Part shown: positions 38,701 to 53,700 of the stretch, piece by piece
Position numbering within the stretch: the stretch's first letter is position 1
Layout of the letters: every line of letters starts with the position of its first letter
NCBI GenBank assembly: GCA_016801885.1
Contig: CM028900.1
Span: forward strand, 6,107,501-6,171,500
Origin: Toxotes chatareus
Lineage: Eukaryota > Chordata > Actinopteri > Toxotidae
Length of the DNA: 64,000 nt
Reading direction: 5' to 3'
Translations under genes and position numbers: made by a program
Notes under the pieces: model-generated
Told to the model about the DNA's origin: nothing
The model's database searches: none
What the model saw: the letters and a program-made list of their open reading frames with translations, nothing else

Positions 38701-41700
38701 AGCCTTTGCCACTGATGACTGTCCAAGCTACAGGAAACTCAAAATTGTGCAATTCTAACTAAACATGCGTTTACTGTTTGTTTGGAGGCCTAAAACACTG
38801 GTCAACTGTTCGCTGCTTCTCTGCTAATTCTGCAATCAGATTCAATTTTGTTTCATTTCCTTCCTTTATGTTGTGGTGCCTGGAATACTGACCTTCCCTG
38901 GGCTTTCCTGAGTACACTTGAGCTGTGTATGGAATATTACAGGAGAATTGTGTCATTTGACTGGATTTGTCAACATAAAAATACAAGTAACTTATTTTAA
39001 GTGAGAAGAAGAAAATGATATTTGTATGCACTGCAGCCATGAATCAATACAGAACATAGTAAGCATAGCAAACATGTCATAGCTGTAGCTTAGTGAGGAC
39101 ATCATTTACGTGTACTGGCTTGTTGGAAACACTTCTAAATGTCAAATGTCAATTTTTGTCTATACAATATCAAATGTCAAAAAAAAAGCAACAGCTAAAA
39201 AACAAAACAAAAAACATTGCATTTATAATGACACGATAGAAAAATGACAAATCAACCACTGAAATTGTTAATAATCAATTTTCTGGCTCTCAGTGTTGTT
39301 ACATATATACAACCCAATTTAAATGGTGCTCATGTTATGTCATTCAGTGGGTTGTTGTGATCATGTTCATGCTAAAGCTCCTCTGGATCAGTCACACAGT
39401 ATTTCTGTGGGATCTTTCTGTTACTTTCAGCACTGCACACTATTGTCAACATGTTCCCATGTCACTTTCAATATTCATGTGGCCTGCTTGATTTTATTTG
39501 CATGTAACAGAAAGATCCCTTCCATACTGATGATTGTCACTGTGCATCACCTGATCACATGTATATCTATATACCAGTTAGAAAAAAAAAAGTCCTTTAG
39601 CTTTAGATACTGGTATAATGTGGCTCTCCAGGCACAATCCCTAACATTGTAAGATAATGTGAAATTAGGCAGGGTGTGACTGTGTGCAAAGGGTACAATG
39701 TCAATGCCATTACCTCCTCAGGACAGAGTTCACAGGCCTTGGCCAGAGTCATACGTGCACTGTGCGAACGCTCCAGGAAATATCCATTGGAGGTCTCGTT
39801 GCTCTGAACCGGAGGGGACCAGTTGTTGTAGGTATACTGAGGGTTCCCTGTGTATGGCCTCCTCTCCAGCTCGTCCCCTAACCACTCAACTGCCCACGTC
39901 CACTTTCGTTTCAGGTCACCATTACTCTGTGTGCACAAGGACATGCTGATTAGCAAATTCAATGCAGTAGGCAGTTTCCTTTTTCTGAAAACCCCAACAG
40001 ACTGTTTTTTTGTACTTTTTTGTGACTCTTAATGGTATGGTTTTTTTTTTTTAATTACAGGAAATAAAAATAAAAGAATCTTAATTTAACAACAAGGAAA
40101 ACGAACTGGGTCTCATAGCCTATGTGTGGTGTAATGTGACAGATCCAGTACTGTACCTGTAGGATCTGATAAGCCACAGAGCAGTTGCTGAACAGGGCCA
40201 CCATGCACTTGATGCACTGGTAGGCCCGTTTCTGGTAGTGGTTCTTCGAGCGCTGGATGGTGTCAAAAAGTCCATCTCTGTCATCTGGAATTCCCTTCAG
40301 CACATTGTGGATCCTGCACAACCAAACACAGAGAGGAGAAATTTTAACTATGAGCTCATTTAAAAATGACACAGCACTCATTAGGTTCACTTTGAGCCAT
40401 CAGTCTGACCTGTGTGTCTGCCACGAGTCCTCGATGAGAAGGATCTGAAGCAGCAAGTCCAGGTAAGGCCTCAGCTCATAGGTGTAAGAGTACGCCACCT
40501 GCAGACAAACAACACACACATATTACTGAATATAGATTCCTTGGGACACATGCAAGTAAGCCACCGACAGAATTACTGATGTCCTTTTTGTCAAAAGATG
40601 CAATTTTACACATTTACCTGCCAGAGCAGTTCACTGAGCACAGTGGAAGAGAACTGGGGGTTCTCCCAGCAGCTGAAACGAAGCAGCTTCACCGTCTCCT
40701 CAGAGTTGCTGCAGTCTTCAATGATCTTCTTCACGTAGCTGGTCCTCACAAACAGGATCTCTGCCACTAGCTGCTGCACGGGCATCACTGGGGCTGTCAG
40801 GTTGGTGTCTCCATATGGGTTAGGAAGAGGAGGGTTACCTGGAGAAGACAGAGGAGAAGAAATTTAGATAAACTCTACTCTGAAATACATAGCAAATGAA
40901 TATATATGTTTTCTCCAGACACTGCCCACATCCTTCATCTCTGAAAGCCCTCAGCTCCAAGCTCTGCTAACACAACACAGAGGCTCAGAGTGGCTGGTTT
41001 GTCAGTCACTAGTTCCTGAGCAAGGATGAAAATCCTCATTGGGCTCCAGCTCTCAGCACCACTACCCCAGGCTGCTTTACAACCATGCCTCGCGTCAGCT
41101 GAGTTCATTTCACACTTTGTGTAACTGAAGACTCAAGTACACTCACCATTAATGGAGGACTGCATGCGTGAGGAGACATCACAGCAGCGGACTAGCTGTG
41201 AAACCACAGTGTAGAGCTTGCCCAGCTCAGCGTACTGGTACTTAATGGGAGGGCCGGGACCCTCGTCCAGAGCAACCAACATGAACGTGGCAGGGACATT
41301 CAGCTTGAGTAGCTGGGTCTTTTCTGCCAAGCCTGTGGGGGGTAGGAATAGCAAGAAAGAAAGCAGCATTTAAAGACCCACGTTATTAATTATATTTTGA
41401 ATAAACCCTGCTTATACAATTCACAGAGGAGCAGATGTACATGACAGGTGGGTGATGACTTTGTGCTCCTTACCCAGATTGGCGTACATGACAAAGAGGT
41501 TGAAGTACTGCTGCAGGTGACGGCCATGTTCAGAAACCTCTCTTCTGAGCAGGTTGAGTACAGCTCTCAACAGGTGGTCACTTAGACTGAGGTTATCACA
41601 GCCCTGATTTCCAAACATGGAAATCAACAGTTAAAAACCACAGCTGGGTTACATCAATAATGATAACCTGTGATTCAAACCGCCTTCCGGGAACCTTATG

Positions 41701-44700
41701 AGTCAAACTGCTTCAAGTATCTTCCAGACAGTCCTAATAAAAGATATTTTCCACAGAGCTCAGCTAGGGTCTGGCACTAACCTGAGTAGAGGGTCCAGGC
41801 GAGGCAGTGGGGGAGGGGCAGGGGCCGTCTTGCAGGGAGAAGTGAGCGATGAAGACAATGAGCTTGGCAAACGCACCACGGACCTCAGCGCTCGGGCACT
41901 CAAGCAGGTACTCGGAGAACCGGTTAGGGTAAGCAAACAGAACGTTGTGTGCAAACCAATAGCGTACATTCTTACTGTGTCTCAGCAGGATGCAGAGGGC
42001 GTCATACCTAGAGGGGAGGATGAAGAAAATATTTTTAAAGGAGGACAAAACAGAAAGAAAACCCCAAAACCCAGGGGAAGACAGAGCTTACCAGTCACTG
42101 GCAGGACCCCGTACTACTTTCTTGGTGTGAAAACCTGTGCTGAAGAGGAACCTAGCAGCCAGCTGAGCACTTATCATAGCAATCTCCTCTGCCTCTGGCA
42201 GAAGATGGTCTTGCCCTGATTTAAAAAAAAAAAAGAGCAATGATTAACGTGAAAATCTTGTCAGGTAATTTGCACAGATTTTTTTTTTCAATACAATGAC
42301 ATAAGCTGACAGTAGTCTGTGAAGCTACAACCACAGATCAAGGACACAAAGCAAATTACTTATATGTGGGTATAAACAGCACACACCACAAGATATATAA
42401 ATGTATGTTGTAAAGGGCAGTGACACATTTTCCATTGACGTGGCTTTGTACTCCAATATACTGCACGTGAAATAAAATATCACTATGATTTTACAGAGCA
42501 GACTCTCGGCTCTTTATTCTTACTATGCATTTTGTCACCTAATCCAGGGACTATAAATAAAATCAGTTACAGTTTCTACATGGATGTAAACATCCTCAAA
42601 CTAAAGCTGAAAGTTGGAACTTTAACCTTATGGTCATTATTTCATTTCAAATCCAGTGTGTTGGAGTACAGAATCAACACAATGAAAAATGTGACCGTCC
42701 TCCTACATGCAAACTGTACTTAAATACATCATATTATATAGGGTGATGTAAAAGATACTGAAGGCCAGAAAATCAAGTAATAAAGCATTCGGACTCTTGT
42801 TCAATCCATTTCTGTTTTTGCTCTAAAAGCATAAACTAAGATGAAACCAAACATAAACGATGACACAGCAACTGGGGTGTAGTCAGCTCAGAATGTGAGA
42901 AAGCAGCTTTAGGCTACATAACGTGTCAACTGGTCTGAACAAAGACAATCAATAATATCTCCAATCCAAGCTAACACACTGGGTCACAATGTTGGGTCAA
43001 GCAGGTGGACTGAACTCGAGCAACAGGCTTGTTTAAAAAAATAAATGAATACATCACTGCTGCTTCTGGGAGAGTTTACAGTGAGACACTAGCTTTGTGC
43101 ACACCAGCAAACAGACTGACACTATGTTTTTGTGCTTGTCTGAAACCTTCAGTACAAATCAAGTGCTTCTGTGGCGATGACTGCCCTAAAAACCGTATTT
43201 TTCTGTGAAACAATATTGCGCTGTAGCTGCATTAGTAATGCACTGGTGCTTTTTAACATCCAATGCAGGGGCAGTACAGTTCTCTGCAGCCCCATGCTAA
43301 TGCTCTTAAACAGCAATTCTTTCCACAGTGATGCTGTATATTAGCATCACTTTGAAATGTAATTTTTTTTTGGACAAGCAAGTCAGAAATTATATTGCAG
43401 CCGCTATGTCTTTAAGAGAAAAGCTCTGAAACCCACAGTAGAGATACAACGAGGAATTCATCACTGTTGAAAAGATCAAGGAAGCCCTCTGGGTGTATTG
43501 GATATGCAGAGTCATAACTGTGGGAGTGACGTGATACTGTGCAGCTGTAACAGATCACATTCCTCACATTCTGTCCCTCTCGTGTATCATGTACACGCAA
43601 AGGTTGAACAACTGTATATATGCAGCTTCAACTACTGTTTACCCGCTATATTGTCAATCTGTGATGTATTTACTCATGTTGTGGAACAAAGACATACATA
43701 AACACTAATACTTGTCTATTCAATGTTCACCCTGTTATTTTATTAGCTTATTTTAGCTTTCTCAGTATTGGTTAATCTGTTGCCTGTTTTTGTTTTACCA
43801 TCTGCAAATTAATTAAGCTGCCATCTTGGCCTCGTCTACCTCCCAAAAGACTTCCATGGGCCTTACCTGGTTAAAAAAGCAAAAGCAGCTACACAGTGTT
43901 GAAAATTAGATAATGTACATAATAAACACAACACTGCAATATTTATACAAGGCTTCCGCAACATTTTGAGTTGTGATTTAACAGTTAATGTACCTAGACT
44001 CAGTTTTTTTTTAACACAATATTAACTAAAATCGACTGAATTAGTTTTGTATTTAAAAACCCACTTAGCAGCACACACAGAAATGATGCGTACCTGGAGG
44101 AGGGTTTAAATAGACACTGTTACAGGTCAGAAGTTTCTTAATGAACTGGAAATATTCCAGGCTGTATTGCATTCGGTTGTGCATGAACTGGACGTTCTGC
44201 TTGCGGACGCTGCACTCGATGACACCAGGCATCTTGACCTGATGTGGCTTGGTGGAGGAGATGGTCAGCTCCGAGATGTATTTGACAAGCTCGCTGTCCT
44301 TGTCCAGTGAGTCCATACGCTCATAGAATAGGATGTAGGCATTCCACCAGCGTTTCTGCCTCCGGTACGACATCCTTTTCATCATGTGATCGAACACCTC
44401 GCCCATGTACTCCCCTCCAAAGCACTGGTTCTTCATCTCCTCCTCATCGTCCATCTTGCACTCAGTCACATCACCATCATCAAACTTATACCAGCGGTTC
44501 TTCTCACCATCACCCCCGTTCCTCTGGATTATGTAGGAGTAGTAGTGTCCGCCACTGGCCTGGCCTGAGTGGACCAGCACTCCCACCAGACGATACTTAG
44601 AGCTGCCCGGTGGCGTCGGCTCAGAGGGCTCATTCTGTTGGATCACCTGGTTCTCCGGGTTGACGTCATCGCCCTCTAGCTTGGCCACACCGGCTACCGT

Positions 44701-47700
44701 GTACGGCTCCATGTCCAGCTCCCTGGGGAATTCAAAGTAGTCATTGAACTTGATGGCACACTCTCTCTCCCAGTCGTAGTCAAAGCGCTTCAGCTGGATG
44801 GCCAGGACCGGTGGAAGCTTCTTAATCAGCAGCCGCTTCACTGTGTCCACCTGAGAAGTAGAGCAGAAATTAGATTACCACCCCGGCCCTTTAAAAACCC
44901 CTTGCAGAAAATCCACTGGACAGCCACTGATGCCTCCTCTATTTTCCCATGGCACACTGGCTCGCCCCCAGACGGCTGCTTCATTCTCACCTTCTTATTA
45001 CACTTCTCACAGTGGTAGGCATTGGCTCCCTCCAGGAGATCTCCTTTAACATACTGCTCCATGGAGTCCAACAGGTTCTGGTGGTTTCTGATGTCTACAT
45101 TGAGCGTTGTGAATGACTCCTCACACTCATACCTGACAAGACATACAATTATTGGACAAGAAAAGCCAAAGATGCTTTGAAGTTTTTATTTTTGACACTA
45201 AAATTATTTCCAGTAACTAACCGCAGGGAAAATAACTGTACTCACCTGTGGGGGCATCCCTGACAGATCTTCTGGTCAGCAAAAGACCCTCCCAGCACTT
45301 TGCTGAGCATGGCAGGGTGGCCCAGGGCTTTCAGAGCTTCATCCAGACTGTCCACCAAAGAGTTGAAAAACTCCAGAGCATCATGCTGCTCCCGCAAGTT
45401 CACTGGCTCACCCCATAGCCTAAAAAGGACAGAACAGAGAAAACAATTAGACTTCACCAACTGCAAAACCAGTAAGAACCAGTGCCAATCAAGGTGACTG
45501 TGAAACTTCAAAATACCTGAACTGTTTCCAGAATCCCCGAGGGACATAGTACTGCAGTCTGGATGCAGCCAAATGGCCAAAGATGACCTGTAGGTGACGC
45601 AGTACCCCAATGTTGTACTCTTTCCTGTCCTCTGACTTACTGGAGGGCTTATCGTCAAACTGATGGTGGTAGCTGAACACCTCATCACGAGGATCCACAT
45701 TACTCTGTGAGGACCAAACACACAGAGGAAACATAAACAACCATGTCTCCTTGAGTCCACGACAGTTAATTACTTTTTGGCTACCATAGATCATGGTGCG
45801 ACCTCAATTGGGAGAAGGGACTTAAGGGTAATGACTCTTCAGAGTGTCTGAAGCTATTTATCACTTGAAACCTTTCTTGTAATTAGGCTGCCCCCAGCTC
45901 CAAGCTCAGCCTACATGGCCTGCCAGCCTGGAGTTGGTCATTTTGTCAGTCACTAGATGCTGAAACAGGATGAAAATCTTCATGGGGCGAAAGCTTTATC
46001 TCAACACAAACTCTCACAATACCTCATTCTCCTGCTTCTCATCCCCTGACATGTCATCGTCCACATCAGTGCCTGTGCCCTCGATGGCCAGGATGCCATT
46101 GCGGATGGGAGGGATCATGTATAGCTGCTGAATGACAGAGTTCATGTAACAAGTAGCCCCAGCATTCTTGAGACCGACAAAGCCTTTGTTGGGCCGTGGC
46201 CCCACTGGAGGCAAGTACTCCCACTCTGTCAGCGTTTCACAACCTGGAAAGACGGGGAAACAAACACACATTCATGCATAATGCAATTTGCACATTGTCA
46301 GTGGGATCCATCTGTAAAATTGCCACATGGTGTCTCCCTACCTAAGTAGTACATGTCAGTCAGAGTATCAACTATCTGTTTGAGGTTGCGAACACAGCCG
46401 ACAGCGAGTGCCACCAGGAGCTCAAAGCCAGCATTAATGGAAGCAGGGGTGCTGCATACTGGGATGGCCTGCTCTGTGGGGAACTCCCCACTTTTCATGT
46501 ACTGCAGGTAAACGTTAGATGCTGGGAAGATGAAGTCGTCGATCAGCTCCTAATCAAGAAGAAAAAGGGGGATAGTTATGTTATGTCATAAGAGAGAAAA
46601 AGATTGTTTTCCCTTTATATTATCTATTTCAGGTATGGTCTATTTATTGTACCTTAATGAGGTTTGCTCCTCCCTTCTCACAGCCGATGTAATATTTCTT
46701 CTCTGGTGTCTGGAAAGCTAGAAGTTCTTTGGTGACCCCAAGGTGGCCCTCCAGGATGGTCTCCTCCACACCAGTCTCCCCTGTCCTCTTAACCTCATCC
46801 TATGACATGCAAACATTGTATACCGTCAAATCTGCCACACAGTCGTGAGGGCGTAACAACAGGTAAACTCAAATAGTCTTTTTTTTACAGCATACTGGAC
46901 TAAATATTTAGGGCACTAAAAACAAATCACGAACACATAGTAAATAGGCAGTTTTACCCTTATTCGTTTTAGCCAGTCGATCTCATTGTTGAGCAGCACC
47001 TCAGCATTTGGCAGGTTGATGTTGCTGTTATAAGCATAGTTCAGCAGATGTCTGAGCAAAGTGAAGTAGTCCCCAGCATGTTTGGCTCGCTCCTTGGCTG
47101 TACTCTGGAGACAGACATGGATAATTTGAAACTAGGATCCTGTAAGCAGTTAACTGTTAATGTGTCTAAGACTATGGTAATGGATTATAATGCATATAAT
47201 AAAAGTGGGGAGAGGCAAATGAGTGAGTCTTTAAGAACACAAGGTATTCAACCACTCACCCCTAGCACAGTGAAGAGGAGGGTGATGAAGAAGAGGAGGG
47301 GTCGATGGCCCATACAGCACCTAGTTGCCATCAGGAAAAACTGCTCCTGGGCCATCTGACGAACAGATCTACCATAGATAAGAACAACAACATCAATTTA
47401 TTCAGTCCAAACTATAAAGGGCTACAGATGAGGATGTCTCCTGCATTTCAGTCAGTTCATTTATGCTTCAGCAACTGGCTGGAAAACATCCTGGTTTACT
47501 TACTTGCTGTGGCAGTGTAGCAGCAAGTCTATGATGAAGGTCTGCCAGGCCTTCTCTTTACTGAGTGTGTCTAGAGCCGTGGGCATGAGGGCAAAACACA
47601 GCGTCATCACTTCCAGGGCCTCGCAGCATACCTGCTCATCTTCCCCATCTGGCTCCTTAGCTGCATTTGTCTAACGAGAAAATTAGACATATGAAAAATA

Positions 47701-50700
47701 AATACAGCATTGCAGTTTTTAAATTGCTAATCCACTAAGCCCATCAAAGGCTATTGGTCTTTTGGCTTCTTTTAGCTTAGGAATTGAGCTTTTACTGTCC
47801 TTCCTCCTAGGTTACACAACAATCTGCACATCTATTATGAGCTGATGTTCAGACTTAATACTGTAATTTGACTACATTCAACAAAACTTAGACAAGAAAC
47901 TCTGATCAACAGAAACATTCAAAGGCAGCCCAACATTTACCTTTTCATAAATCTTGCTGATTTCTTCATTGGAACTGAAGACGAGCTGCACTGTACCACA
48001 GCCTGATGCCCACACTATCTTCTGTACTGCTCGAATCACACAAATGTCTGGGATGTACTTTGATGCCTGGAAGAAATTCTGGTGGGAAAAAAAAAAAAGT
48101 TCCATAAAATCTATTATTGTAAACAGCACCACCCAACAAAAATAGATTTTCATCCACTCATTCAGTGTTTGTTCAAACTTACATTTCTTACAGTCCTCTT
48201 TTCAACTTGACATTAAATAACACATCTATCTTTATTAGCAGCTTCTCTGTTTAGACTTTAACCCTTAAATTACTACCCGTCATGCAGTGCCCATACCATT
48301 ACTAGTTCTGAATACCAAAATCTTACAAACCCCTGCACACTCCATTCCCTTTAATGTTTTTTGTACCTCATCAGAAATCTGCTGGGCCAGGCGGATGGCT
48401 ACGTTGCGCAGCATGCATTCTGAGGCAGGGTTGGGGATGTTTTGCAGGGCACTCTGGAGGACCAGGGCCTGGTCATGTGTGGCCTGGTTAATCTGTAGAA
48501 AATACAGGGCAGGTGATGGGAGTGTGGAAAAAAATGGAAACATGTCAGTAAAAACCTAACAGTGAGAGAGACTAGTGAGGAACTAGTTGGTATGTCTATG
48601 GTGCGAGTTATGTGTGTGGCCTAACCGGAGAGACTGGAATATTTCCTTCAACGTTGGGCTGGCAGGCCTCAGCCACGGCCTTCACATGTCCAAAGCCCAC
48701 AGCAGTCAGGAGGAGCTTGGCAATCTTCAGCGCATTGAGGTAAGCCCCACGCCGTGTCTCCATATCTGCTGAAGGGAGGAAGTTGTTCCTAGTGAGCATG
48801 CTCAACACCAGGGGCAGCCCGCCGCTCTTCAAGAAGTTGTACTGGAAGTCACTGGCATCCTCGCCCAGAGTGGCACTGGCTGGCATCAGCAAAGCATACA
48901 CAACCTAGAACATGGGCAAAGAACAGTGTGAACCATCTTAGAGATCAGCAGACATGGGACAGAAACAATGGCTCTTGTCTAAAACAGCAGGATTACTGGG
49001 TTATCTGGGTATCGCTGCTGATTATAAGCTGAAACTCTGAAATGTGGCACATTGATTCTGTAGTTTTCTGTAGTTACCCAACTAACTTGTAATCCTGCTT
49101 TGTGAGACTGACAACATACTTATGCCCTGCATTATGATTATTATTGGGCTTGTGGCACTGCAGCTCACACACAAATTAACACAACACACTACAATTTCCA
49201 AGGCTAGTCAGGCTAAGAATGCAAAATTGTGGTTTTCAAGGCATATAATTATCACAGCTTGTGTTGCAAGGACACTCAGACACTCACCTCAATGAGGTAG
49301 AGCACTTGTGAAGGTGAGGGGCCAAAGAAGCGTGAGTCCAGCGAAGGACTGAGGCTGTTCTCACCAAGCTTGGCGTGGTCCAGACAAACAGCTCTCAGAT
49401 TCTCCACTGTAGTGTTATCTGAGGATACAAAAACAAGGCACTCAGCTACCATTGCCTATGTATGCGTGTGTAGGTGTATGTTTTTCTCCTCATGTGAATT
49501 GGCTGAAAGAGGTGCACGTATACCTGGGGGCATGAGTTTCATGAGAACTCGAGCTCCATCTCTAAGCAGAGGCATGTTGAGATTGCAGCCCAGGTCAGCA
49601 ACCTGCCACAGGAAGGAGATGTAGCGCAGATGCAGCGACATAATCTGTAAAATAAGGCAGAGGGTGTTACGGTACTGCTGCTCGCACACTGGTCAATGCA
49701 CAATGACACACCCCTGTGGCATAAATTAGAAGTTAGAAAACAATGTAGTCAACATTAGGTAGGTTGGAGGCAACATGAAAATAGTCGTGTGTACACAGCA
49801 TCATTGCTGTAAACTCACCACACCAGGAAGACAGCTCTCCACCTCAGGGTTGGGCCCATCGCTGTAGTGGTTGCCGTGGTTACCAGGCGAACCAGTGGAT
49901 GAGTCAGAGGAGCTGTCTGGGCTTGAAGGCATGTTGGCACTCACCTGGGTCAGCTTGGCTGTGATCAGCTATACATATAACACCACAGCAAGTTTGAGTA
50001 AGTGTTGGACGGAAAACAAAACACTGCACACTTGAATTCAAAGACACACACACACATACATTCATTTTGGCTTCAAAATATTACTTCTGATGTGGAGACA
50101 ATAGCTGGAACCACATTAATACATTATTAATTCAATTCAATTTATATAACGTCTTCCACAATCAAAATTGTCTCAAAGCGCTTTACAGACCCAGAGCCTG
50201 ACCCCAGAGCAAGCACTTAAATGAACAGTAAATATAAATGAGCTTATTACATGTAGTCAAAAAACACAGCACAGCACCTTCAACAGAATATTTCTTTTTT
50301 CAGTGCTACACTAGAGCACACTTACCGTTTTGTCCTTCAGATTGAGCTGTCCAATCAGCTTCCTGTCGTCAGCTGGATCAACAACCTCACCACCAATAAA
50401 GAGCTCTATCTTGGTATGTGCAGCATTAGCTTTGATCCTGGTTAGGATGCCACGCCGAACTGAGCCGATTGTGTCATTGGTGTGTGACCAGATATCCAGG
50501 TCATCTACCTGACGCCCCTGGTTGGGAAAGCGTACGATCAATGTGATGTGCTTCCCACGGAAAGCTCTGCAGGAGAAACAGAATAACGAGATTTAAGTGA
50601 AACAGTAAAAACATGCCACCCTGTTCACCTCACTGGGAGGCAGATGGCAATAAACGTGAGGAAAGCAAAAAAAGACTTTTCTTGTTCTGAAGCAAATACA

Positions 50701-53700
50701 CCGACAGGGGAAAACAGACGTCTTCAGTTATGTAATTTATAGAATCCTGAGTAGATAACTTGCATAAATTTTAACATGTGATGTCTAAAAATGCTTACTG
50801 CTGTGCCTGGGATGCCGATAATGACGATTTAGTTTATTCTTGTCATTTTGTCATACTGAAACTCAAGATACTGCAAGGTGACTTTGGTGACTTGAAGTCT
50901 ATTTTCATGTAAAACCTTTAGCCAGTTAATGTACAGAGGTAGTTAACATCTGTTTATGACAAATGTAGCACTGTCTCACTGTGACTGTACCTGGACATAG
51001 GCAGTATAGTCCTCTCCTCATGGTAGTCACTGTCACACTCATTGATGTACTCTTTGAGCACAGTGAGAACTCGCACCATGCGGATGGCCTCCTGACGGGC
51101 ACAGTTGATGCTGTCTTTGTCTCCATCCAGGACACACAGGGTGTCATAGGATGCCTTCAGACGGTCAAAACATGACTGGATGAAATCCTCATGAATTTCA
51201 ACCTAAAAGGGAGGAAACAGGTACAATAATAAAGACAAGCACTTTGTCATCACACCAAATTATCTGAACTGGCCTGTAAACATTAGGCTTATTGACTGAT
51301 ACATTTGGACAAACACTTTCAATCTAGAAAAGGGAAAAGACAAAAAGTCCCTGTACCTGATTGACTTGTAGTTTTGGTCCGAGGTTGGTATAGATCTCTT
51401 TCAGCAAGTCTATTGCTCGGCTGGCAATGTCATCGCTTCCTTGAATTACAACCTAGAGTGGAGAACAGGAAAAAAAAAACAAACTCATTTTTCCAAGCAG
51501 TGTTCTCAATCATAACTCGAGTCTAGGGTCAGACTATCATGCATAGATGTATGTGGTGGTTCAAAGCACTAAAGTAAAGAGGAGCCTCATTACTGACCAC
51601 TCAGAACACAAAAAGGGGCAAGACACTATGCACTGCAACGCTGTTGTTTCTCTTGCAATATTGTGGCAAACTGAACACAACCCCTCAGTGTAAAAGATAA
51701 GGCACAAGAGAAATTCACTTCACTTACCAGAGGTATGAATTATTGATATTGTCATGTGTACCTGAGTATTTTGAGCATGTTTACAATGTACAAATATGGT
51801 AGTAAATCACATTCTCACAGTCACACCTAACAGAATTGGCTCTGGGGGAGAGAGAGGATCTCAAATAAATGTGAATAGACACAGCCAAAGCTCTGCTCAT
51901 TGAACAACTCCTCCTTTGTTGACAATGCAGTTCCTACCTCAAGGCTACAATGGCAAGTGTACAGTAGTGACAAACAGAACATCTGTTGCTCACATGCACC
52001 AACCTTTTACCCTTACATCAACGTTTTAAAGGTTATTAAACCCAGGGGAGAGTGTGAGTATAAAGAAAGCTCTACAATTACTTAAAGCTGGGAACAGGAA
52101 CACACAGTGCAACCGGGCATACAGTCTGAACTACAACTGACACTTACAACCAATGTGTTTTCCAACAGTGTGTTTCTCTCCCTGTCTGCAATACACACCA
52201 GCTTAAAAAAATGATCTAACCAGGAACTTTCCATGTGACTAAATGGAGATTTCATTTCCAGTCTTTAAAGGTATTCGGTTTTGGAAAGGAAAGAAAAAAG
52301 GCTCTAAATCTGACTCCCTCCCCAATAAACAAAAACATCTGCTTTTGAGTGTTTGTTGCAACAAATCTCCTCACCCTCCAGAGGTAGTCCAAGCCTATTA
52401 GTTCCAGGTCATCCATCATGTAGGCTCTGCGCTTTGCTACCAGCTTGCCCTCCCTGCAGTTGACAGCCTTGAAGAACCTCTCAAAGCACTTCATGCCATT
52501 CTCCGTCAGCAGAGATGGGTCCAGCTGCAGAACGTTGTTTTCAAAGAAGTCCTTATTGATATCCGGGTCCAGGTCTGGCTCATCACCCATCAGTTTGGAG
52601 TACCTACAAGGTGGCAGGAAAGTTGACACAGCATTGAGACCAGACAAGTCTACAGAATAACAAAGGTAAGGGAATTAACTCAAGCCAAAGGCAAGAGGAG
52701 ATAAAATCGAACAGTACCATTTGAAGCAGGCCTCACGGTCACAGAGAAACACTGCATTCTCGGCCAGACACTTCCAGATCTGCTTGGCCTGAGGGGCACA
52801 TAGCCACAACTGGCCATCCTTTAGCAGGAATCTGACAAAAAAAACACACAAGAGAACGAAAATCAATAGGGGACACTGGCTGCCTGAAGGTTACGTGCTT
52901 GTGAAGGTCACAGAGTTGGTCCCAGACTTGCACTGTAGTTGCTGATGGACACTTGCTCCTCCCTAATGATCCACCATTGTCCTTGAACAAGGTACCTCAA
53001 CGAAGCAGCTTAGTGGCCACCAGAAAAGTGTGGGGATGCACTGTGTAGCTCTTATGCGCTGTGCGTGACTGAACATATAAGGCCGATATTACTGTCATCA
53101 CTCTTGAGGCCCGGTGCTGTACCTTCCTCACTTTATTAAGATGCATAAAAATTGTCCCGGAATTTGGAATGAAGTTGTAAAACCAAAACAGATGAAAACA
53201 AACAGTGCAGTTTAAAAAATTTAAAGTAAAAAAAATTATATATAATAATTTAACAATGATATTTCAGCTTACACCTTTTTCCAATAATACCTGTGCTACT
53301 AGTGAAAGAGGGCAAGTTTTCAATAATTTACGAAATTTGTCTTTGAGTGAATACAATAGTTATAGTTGCAACCTACTGACAAATTATTACAGCTGATCTG
53401 AGCTGACACGCTATGAGAGATTCTTCCTACACTTACTGCAAAATGCGTCAATTTCTAATGCAGAATATGCCTGGTACTGAAGGATTTAACATTTCCGTTT
53501 TTCTATTCTTAGCTGTAGTGTCAGCATTTGTGAAATTATAACACCCTAGCTGACTGGATATATTTGAGCGTGAGATGGTTAAGGTTAAGTTGTACCTCAG
53601 GAAGTTGAGTCGTTCCTGTACTTCCTGCACATGGCTGTAGCGGCTTCCTGGCCTGACTGTCTGGGGGTCAAACTCAGCTTGTTCTTCTGTAAAAGCACAC

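Larger units (their letters stand above)
48905..50990 (-). other. usp9x: usp9x introns around exons 17-20
   Basis: Introns 48905-49287, 49969-50325 and 50567-50990. Only the SINE-like fragment at 50130-50216 was recognised. Confidence 0.75.
51453..53595 (-). other. usp9x: usp9x introns around exons 13-14
   Basis: Introns 51453-52374 and 52832-53595. Near 52960 the sequence CCATTGTCCTTGAACAAGGT resembles a fragment of a fish LINE-derived repeat, but it is too short to be sure. Confidence 0.6.

Noticed and set aside
44307..44600. Plus-strand frame opposite the usp9x catalytic exon
   Set aside because: Shadow of the conserved minus-strand coding sequence.
45242..45760. 172-codon single minus-strand frame as one exon
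   Set aside because: It reads through the intron 45420-45516 in a shifted frame. The usp9x product requires splicing of 45517-45704 to 45246-45419.
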